Shown here: in pieces, positions 57,551 through 64,000 of the stretch
Layout: the number at the start of each line of letters is the position of its first letter
How positions within the stretch are numbered: the stretch's first letter is position 1
Origin: Selaginella moellendorffii
Lineage: Eukaryota > Streptophyta > Lycopodiopsida > Selaginellales > Selaginellaceae
Assembly: GCF_000143415.4 (NCBI RefSeq)
Contig: NW_003314268.1
Coordinates: 325,117-389,116, forward strand
Direction: 5' to 3'
Length of the DNA stretch: 64,000 bases
The notes under the pieces: generated by a model
The model's database searches: none
What the model was told of the DNA's origin: nothing
Seen by the model: only the letters and a program-made list of their open reading frames with translations
Program-made: the position numbers and the translations under genes

Positions 57551-58381
57551 ATGGTGGCTAGATTGGCGGCTGGTATGGCGGCGTTGGCGAGGAGGAGTCG
57601 TCCAGTCCGGGTGAGGAGACATTATAGCGTCGCACAGCCAAGCGATGACGATTACGATTGCTACAAATCCCTCGTCGGCCTGCTCATGGAGCGTCTCTCT
57701 TTCCGCGTCCAGTACCACATGGATATGATCCTCGACTTCTCCTTCTACCAGCGCTTCGCCCGTGTCGCAGATGGCAGCGACGCCCACGTCTTCAATTACC
57801 CGATTCTCTTCTTGGAGAACTTCTTCATCGGGGAGGGCGATCCATACTTCGACTACCCAGGCCCGGCGCCGGGCAAGGAATGGGTGGCGCGCCTCACCCC
57901 GCTGCTGGACGAGTGGGATCGTCTGCCAACCGAGGATCTGTGGCCGGCGATGGAGTTTGCGCAGAGGCTGGCGTGTGCTGCCGAAAGGGATGTATTTGCC
58001 GTGAGCGAGACGAGCTTGACAGGCTTCAGAGATTGGAGGGACGGTGTGCGCAGGGTGGCCATGGATTCCGATCTGCATTGCGAGTGTGGGATGTCAGATT
58101 ACGGCTTCAAGAGTCTCGCAAAATGCGTGTCGGGGAGCAAACGAGAGTATGATTTCGTGCCCAGTAACGAGCTAGACGCCGATAGCTATTCCATAGCCAA
58201 GGACGCCCTGGAGCGTGCACGAAAGGTGGTGGAGGCTGGCGCTCCCAGGGATCCCAGTTGGCTCCCGCTGGCTGTGTCGCAGCTCCCGGTTGTGACGAGG
58301 CTGGTGGAGCACCAGGGGCGGATGCTGGACGAGGCGAAGAAGCGGCCACCTTGTTACATGCGGCCACCAGGATTTGGATAG
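57551..58381 (+). CDS. Unknown protein B (276 aa), paralogue of A
   Basis: Uninterrupted frame from ATG 57551, collinear with protein A over its whole length and clearly very similar. It differs by a 7-residue shorter segment near residue 80 (GSDAHVFNY against GSDMQLLNQRIRVFNY) and a different last ~10 residues. Like A it has a basic, Ala/Arg-rich presequence-like start (LARRSRPVRVRRHYSVAQ). Many differences fall at third codon positions by eye, which suggests it is still a working gene. A broken copy of gene C follows on the opposite strand. Confidence 0.75.
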   Translation: MVARLAAGMAALARRSRPVRVRRHYSVAQPSDDDYDCYKSLVGLLMERLSFRVQYHMDMILDFSFYQRFARVADGSDAHVFNYPILFLENFFIGEGDPYFDYPGPAPGKEWVARLTPLLDEWDRLPTEDLWPAMEFAQRLACAAERDVFAVSETSLTGFRDWRDGVRRVAMDSDLHCECGMSDYGFKSLAKCVSGSKREYDFVPSNELDADSYSIAKDALERARKVVEAGAPRDPSWLPLAVSQLPVVTRLVEHQGRMLDEAKKRPPCYMRPPGFG

Positions 58382-58679
58382 ATTTGTTATACGAGGACCA
58401 TGAAGTTCTCCACAGATTGCTTCAATAATTGGCTGGCGTCCTCCAAATCCACAGCGTCCTTGGCTGTTTGGCGATGGTGCCTGTAATCAAGATGGCGAGA
58501 GGCGAAGGGATTCATCCAAGTACTGCTCAAGCGCTCGGGGCGTGTGGAGGCGGTGGACTACGGTCGATTGTCCATCCAGGGGGCCTGGCCATCCTCAACG
58601 CCTGCGAGAAGAAGTCAAGTGTAGCCGGCAGACATCAATCTCTGAGACAGATGACCGCTGCGGCCGTGGTGCGGCCCGG

Positions 58680-59560
58680 CGTGTAGAATTCCTCATCTGT
58701 GTTAGATCTTCCTCGCCAGAAGATATCAATTCCTTCTCTCCGCAAAATCTTCATCACAGCTTGATCGCGAATCTGGAGGCTTTCCATCTTCTTCAATTGC
58801 CCGGTCACTTCAGCTGCCTCGATCATGTGTACGGACTTCAAATTCTCGGCTGTTAAGTTGCGCTTGAAGCTTAGCACGGGTAAGCTGTAATCTGATGGGT
58901 CGGCAATCAGATGCTGCATGGGCCCAGCGCATGTAGGAGTGATCAAAATAGACTCGGTGGTGTGCGCCGAGAGCAGGCTGTTTGAGCTTGATACACCAAT
59001 GCCATATCCACAATGGATCAATAGTGGATTTATCGTTCATGCCATGTGCCATTTATGCTCTTGAAGCCTGCTAAACTCAAAATGTGAGTAAACTCGTTTA
59101 ATGAGGATGTGTTCTTCTCATTTAAGCATGCAAGATGTGCTTAATATTGTGGCAGATGTATATTTCAACAATTTTTAAAAATTCTTCATGTATCAATCCG
59201 TGACAGATGTCATTTTCCTTTGCTAACCCTGCCTGAAGCACATACCCATGTGGGGGAACAGCTGTGGGATCGACACACTCTTGCGAAACAAATCGAAACA
59301 TTGACCCCCAAGACCCTCAGCGTGCCTTCATCCACCACCATGGAGACCCGGGACGTGATCTTAGCTATGGGTTGCAAATGCCAAAAGGCTTTCGCTGTAC
59401 TGGGGCATTTTGCCATACAGCCAAGACGCCCTTGCAAAATCCCCTTCCAGGTCACTCGCTGCGATGACAGAGCTTCGAGTTCATTCAGCCCCCTTCCTCA
59501 TGCCTTAGCCTAAACCGGCGCAGTGGAGTGAAGCGGAGAGAAAGCCTCAAGAAATCCTTG
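58680..59560 (-). pseudogene. Broken second copy of unknown gene C
   Basis: Blocks match gene C in order but in different frames: RVSMVVDEGTLRVLG near 59340, FKRNLTAENLKSVHMIEAAE near 58830 and VMKILRREGIDI near 58740. Several deletions and frameshifts separate them, for example in the stretch aligned to residues 100-230. Position and orientation relative to gene B are the same as C to A. Confidence 0.8.
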
Positions 59561-59579
59561 TGGTGTCACATGACAGCAA

Positions 59580-60060
59580 ATGCCCGAAAGAGGGAGAGAA
59601 AATCCCCTAGAGCTATGGCATCGCTCAGGCTCTGGGGCGGGACGTCTTGCTCATAAAGGCATGCATTCTGTCTTTGCTGCAAGCGCGGGGCACCGTCACT
59701 CTCATTTCTTTGCAAAAGAGGAGTCGAGCGAGAGCATTGTCAAAGCACTCAAGGATGGAGCGTCTCAAACTTTTGTCTGTCGTATGGCTATATCTCGATG
59801 GTGACGCTGTGGAGCCGTAGGAGTTTCCAATGAAATCCTTGGTTTCTTTCCAGCTGACAGGCTCAAGAGAGCTGAAGAGACGAGCAGTTGTCCTGGCATG
59901 GAATCAAGTAAACTACACCTTGATCTATCGAAAGCCAGAGGAGAATAACGTCAAGCACCTGACGCCATGGCAACAGCGGCGATGCTGCTGCGCTAACAAG
60001 AGCGATCATCATTCTTGGAGGCGAGCGGCCGAGTTCTGACGTGTCGCCGCTACTCGCCGA
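59580..60060 (+). pseudogene. Second copy of the 54.6-55.0 kb region, degenerate
   Basis: It shares TGCCCGAAAGAGGGAGAGAA, AATCCCCTAG and the later AAACTACACCTTGATCTATC with 54585-54950. Insertions and frame breaks prevent a clear protein. It marks the right limit of the duplicated block. Confidence 0.6.
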
Positions 60061-60649
60061 CATGGCTTGCCGTCAACCCAGTGGAACACGAAATGTGCGA
60101 ACATACTTAGAAAATGTCAAAGTCTTGCTGAGCATCTTTCACCTTTCATGTGTTGACGCTGCCGTGATCAGGACATTCCTTTAACAACAGTATGGAGCTC
60201 ACCTTAACAGAAGGCGACTGCAACGAGATGTGGTATGGCTGTTGTGAACTTGAAACTCGACATAGCCATCCTTTGGCACACCCGTTTTAATCTGGACAAG
60301 AATGAGAAAGAACGAATCTGTTGAGAGATCTAAAAGAAAGAATACGAACAGGAAAACAGAAAGAAAAATAAATAAACAAATCATCGTCAGAACAGAAACA
60401 AAAATTGTAGCTTTCTTCTGGAATCTTTAAGCCTCCTGGAATTGGGGCTGGCTCCAAACATTTTGGACAAACAAAAATCATCGCGCGTGCGAGATTTCCT
60501 GGAGCCACCTAGCATAATCCTCGAGGACTGGATCTGTCAAGCGCATTGCTGCGCATTGATCGCGACAGACGTCTGATCACTGAAAATGCGGCACGCAGCT
60601 CGTCTGGAGAAAACCATAAACTTCCACCTTACAGAAAGCAGGATACAGT

Positions 60650-61140
60650 TTTCTTGCTCTAATTCTGGCAACCGCTTAAACCGTAGAGACTGGTCAAGGT
60701 CAGAACCTGCTCTTGCATGCGGGCAGCTAGCTGGGCAGCTTGCTCGGCCGATTGCTTTGCGGCCAATGCATGGCACTGAGCAACTTCAGCTGCTTGTTGA
60801 GCTCGTAAGGCGTGTGTTGTAACAGATTGATCTGTTGCTTGGGCACTTGCAAAGGCTCTCTCAACGGTGGCTAAGGCTGCAAGAGAAGCCGCTTGTGCCC
60901 TCCGTGCAGCATGGGCACTGGCTTCAGCAGCTATCAAGGCAGCAACACCGCCAGCTTGGGCATCCTGTGCCGCGAGCGCACTTGCATGCGCCGTGACGGC
61001 ATGCCCCTGTGCGCTCGCCTGTGCAGCCTGAGCGCTCCTTGGGCGCCTACTAAAGCTGCCTGGATAGCTGCTAACGCAGCTAACCCAGCTAACGCACTCG
61101 CTTGTGGCAACGCATTAACTTGAGCACCCTGTGCCGCGAA
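60650..61140 (-). other. Ala/Gln-rich coiled-coil-like coding remnant
   Basis: The minus-strand frame 60937-60659 encodes AARRAQAASLAALATVERA and similar heptad-like Ala-rich segments. Related Ala-rich codons continue upstream to about 61120 in shifted frames. It may be a broken gene for an Ala-rich helical protein or a decayed repeat. I recognise no family. Confidence 0.3.
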
Positions 61141-61149
61141 ATCCTAGGG

Positions 61150-61600
61150 TTTAGAATTGCAGACGATGAGGACACGTGTCGAGATTCCACCAGCCTCTGC
61201 CATCCCCTTGGCGATTCTGAGAACAGCCCAGCTGATTGAGGAGCAATCGACGGACGTCGTGGCGCAGGCCCAGAATCTTGGTGACGCGCTGGGCATGTGG
61301 AATGCCGTTGGATGACGCGGGTGATTTTAGCAGCGGAATGTCCACCTTCTTGGAGAGCTTTTTTGGCGGCACGGGCGCCCAATGCGGCCACTTCGGCGTT
61401 GCCTGGAGAGAGAAGATTTTTCGCTGCTGTCTCTGGGTTTTTTGCAAGGACATTGGAGGGGATTCCTGAATGATCAAGAACAAAGAAAATGTGGATACCA
61501 CAAAACTACTTGGAAGAACAATTCTGGGTACTTGCGCTGCAGCACGAATTCCTCCGGAGTAGCAGCACCAATCGCAGGAATCGTCGTGATGCCATGATGG
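61150..61600. other. GC-rich stretch with short competing frames
   Basis: Frames exist on both strands (for example minus 61391-61089, starting AALGARAAKKALQEGG) but none has a recognisable domain. It could be the 5' part of the neighbouring Ala-rich remnant. Confidence 0.25.
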
Positions 61601-61609
61601 TTGAGACCT

Positions 61610-62290
61610 TCGTCTAGTTGGTCCTCCTCATTGCAAGGCATGATCGATCAATCCAAGAGAAATAGATGAGATTGTGCTTGCTGGAAGAACAGTTTTAAAG
61701 GAGGAAGTCTAACTTCATGGATTCCACTATAGAAGTTTCTAAAACCATGACTGCTGCTACATGGGCTCACACTAGCAATTGCCCAGCAAATGCTGGGTGG
61801 TTGGCAAATTTGATGCCATTTGAAGAGGTTTCCTGAGCTTAGCTATGTTTGCTATTTGATCGACTCTAGAACTGAAAGACATTCTCTTGACAAAATGTGT
61901 TATAAGCATTATATAAATTAGATTAGATCACTATTGAGTTGCATTCCTCCATTTTGAACACAAAAAACCCAAAGAATACTTCCAAGTCCATCTTTGGTGC
62001 AAGTGTTGCTACTTGTTCCACAGCCCGCTAAAGAGGTTCCTGGGATGAGCCGAAAACCATTATATTGCAATGAAAGCTGCACTCAAGAAGCAATAGGATG
62101 AAAAGTATACCTCTGCCATTAGCAACTGAATAGCACGTTGCCATATCTAAAATGGGACACCATCCAAGGCACACCAGTCAATGCCAGCTTTGTTGTGGTG
62201 TGCACTTGAAACTCACAAATGCAAGTCAAGGGTGGCTAAGTAGATAGTTTTGTGGAATCATGGTTATATTTAGAATTGTGCCATGTATTT
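61610..62290. other. AT-rich stretch, no gene seen
   Basis: No coding frame or repeat stands out. The 3' end of the adjacent Helitron (CTRRT after a hairpin) should lie here if the element is complete, but I could not place it with confidence. Confidence 0.4.
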
Positions 62291-62296
62291 GTCAGT

Positions 62297-64000
62297 CTAC
62301 TTAAGAATTTCAGCATAGACTGTATTCACAGTGTAAAAGTGTTGATCATGTGGTATAAGATTGCCTTGAAGGGGGGTTGCAAACACTTGAACATGAAGTT
62401 GTTTAGGTGATCTACACTTTGACAAAGCAACATAAAGTTGACCATGTGTGAAAACAGGTTGGGGGAGGTAAATGCTAACACGGTCAAAAGTTTGGCCTTG
62501 GGCTTTAGAAATAATTAAGGAATAATCTAGACGAACTGGGAATTGTCTTTAGGACATTTTGAAAGGGATTTCAACATTAGAAGGTGTAAGGGTAATACGT
62601 GGAATAAAAACTCGCAATCCCTTAAATTGTCCTATAATAATTTCACAATTGAAAACATTTTGAGATGCTTACTTGAGAATGAGGCGAGTGCCATTGCATA
62701 AACCAATTTGTGGAGATATGTTCCTAAGAAGAATCAAAATCACATTTTTTTTTAGAATTAATTTGTGTGGTGGTAGTCCCGATGGGGTGATTGAATTTAA
62801 GAATTCAATTGGGAACTCTTCAGGGTGATCTGAGTCAACCGTGTCAATGCTCAAATAAACATATGGATCACCTAGTAGTCTTCTAACAATGTTATTATTT
62901 ATTCTAAATGTGTCATCATTGAGTGGGGTGAGAATAACCTTTGATGCAGCTGTATAGATATTTATAATATCATCAGTATTTGGGAAAACAAAGTTTACAA
63001 CAGGTGTAGAGATAGATAATGCATGTGGTATTTTGATAATATATTGTGGGAGACATGGCAACTATAAACTACTATCACTATTGCCAAGTTTGAGAAGCCA
63101 TTCAGAAAAACAAAGATTGCTTGAACGCATGTTCTTTGTTAGTGTTAGTGTTGTAAGAAGTGATCGTAGTTTATTCATTTTAACTGAGCTTGAAATAATA
63201 GAGGTTCTATGGCCATGGGGAACAACAAAAAGGTTTTGATGAAAGTCACCACTTGTAATCACTATAACGCCTCCAAATGGTTTAGAATTACATTTGAGAT
63301 GCTTTAAACATTTATTAACCACAGAGAAAGCATGTGTGTGGACCATATTAATTTCATCCCATATGAGAACATTTGCTTGTTTAATGATTTTTCCAACATC
63401 ATTATTAATTGTTAAAGCAGAGACAGAAGTTTCATTTAAAGGAACAAGAAGTTTAAAAGTCGTAGTGCTGTTTGACCATATTTTAACAAAATGCTTGCAA
63501 TTCCAATCCATGCCATACTGATTACTTTTATTTTTTTAAATTGTAATGCTGTAATGATGGTATTAAGTAGAAAAGTTTTTCCAGCACCACTAGGTCCATA
63601 AATAAAGAAACATTGATGCTGATTAGTGTCAATGGCATTTATAATGAGTTAAAAAATATAATGTTGTTCATAACTAAATTGATTTATGTTTGCATTTATT
63701 TGGTCTTGTGATGGGTCAAGGACCTCTGTATTAAGCATGTGTTTGATAATGGGAGTAAGAGTTGAGAGTGGTAAATTAAAATCACAATTAGATTTATTGT
63801 GTATTTGGAATTTTGAATTAATACTGACTAAAGCAATGTCAAAATAGTTTATATCATTTCTAGCATAATCCTCAAATATATCAATTTTGAATTGATCTCA
63901 TAATAGAATTAGATCTTTTGGTGAACAATACAAACAAATAAAAACAAATGACTATTTTAATTGGGATGGCATTTTAAAAGTAAAAGCTTCTTGCATGCAA
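62297..64000 (-). pseudogene. Helitron helicase (Pif1-type) C-terminal half, broken, runs off the right edge
   Basis: Read from high to low coordinates: a Walker A motif near 63600 (IYGPSGAGKTFLLNT), ANVLIWDEINMVH (Walker B type), VITSGDFHQ and LTLTKNMRSS. The Helitron-specific end follows: FLNSITPSGLPPHKLILKK, ISPQIGLCNGTRL, KAQGQTFDRVSIYLPQ, FTHGQLYVALS. It closes at a stop at 62297-62299. Frame breaks between about 63510 and 63640, a stop before RQFPVRLDYS and others show decay. In intact Helitrons this domain unwinds DNA for rolling-circle transposition; the Rep part would lie beyond 64000. Confidence 0.88.

Overview
The window looks like plant nuclear DNA that is mostly nested transposable elements. 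Evidence for a vascular plant: an interstitial TTTAGGG array, plant-type Ty3/Gypsy, Mutator-like and Helitron coding remnants, and a 5S-rRNA-bearing Cassandra TRIM. Many introns are only about 40-60 bp with GT-AG ends, and the likely host genes belong to no family I recognise. Together these suggest a lycophyte such as Selaginella, but that is inference. Two runs of exactly 100 N (31046-31145, 45913-46012) are scaffold gaps.

Layout. (1) 1672-14935: a candidate 13.3-kb DNA transposon with 24-bp terminal inverted repeats and a 4-bp target duplication (ATCT). It holds two divergent genes: an 11-exon gene on the minus strand (2103-7693; ParB-like, methylase-like and FCP1-phosphatase-like regions; 1,622 residues) and a DUF7869-type transposase-like gene on the plus strand (10661-13802; about 1,029 residues). 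About 25 copies of a 22-bp near-palindrome (half-site ATGGCRTGWGG) are scattered through introns, exons, leaders and the shared promoter region, and I see none elsewhere in the window. (2) 15.1-19.9 kb: a decayed Mutator-like (MULE/SWIM) transposase gene. (3) 19.9-34.0 kb: two inverted, non-coding LTR elements of one family, Cassandra insertions, tandem repeats, and fragments of MULE and ParB-methylase genes. (4) 34025-50417: a 16.4-kb insertion that splits an LTR. It carries a second MULE gene (itself split by a Ty3/Gypsy element at 34515-42491) and, divergently, a decayed ParB plus methylase gene. (5) 50.4-52.3 kb: LTR remnants, a Cassandra solo LTR and a gag fragment. (6) 52.4-60.1 kb: a GC-richer stretch with likely host genes. 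An unknown gene pair (281-aa plus-strand gene, 372-aa minus-strand gene) is tandemly duplicated, and the second copy of the 372-aa gene is broken. (7) 62297-64000: a broken Helitron helicase running off the right edge.

The main result is that a transposase gene sits divergent from a ParB plus methylase gene, across a repeat-rich spacer, in two unrelated transposon types and possibly in a third, fragmentary copy at 25.5-28.7 kb. In the best preserved case the spacer and genes are seeded with one palindrome family, so a self-encoded binding protein or methylase with its own dispersed sites is a testable idea.
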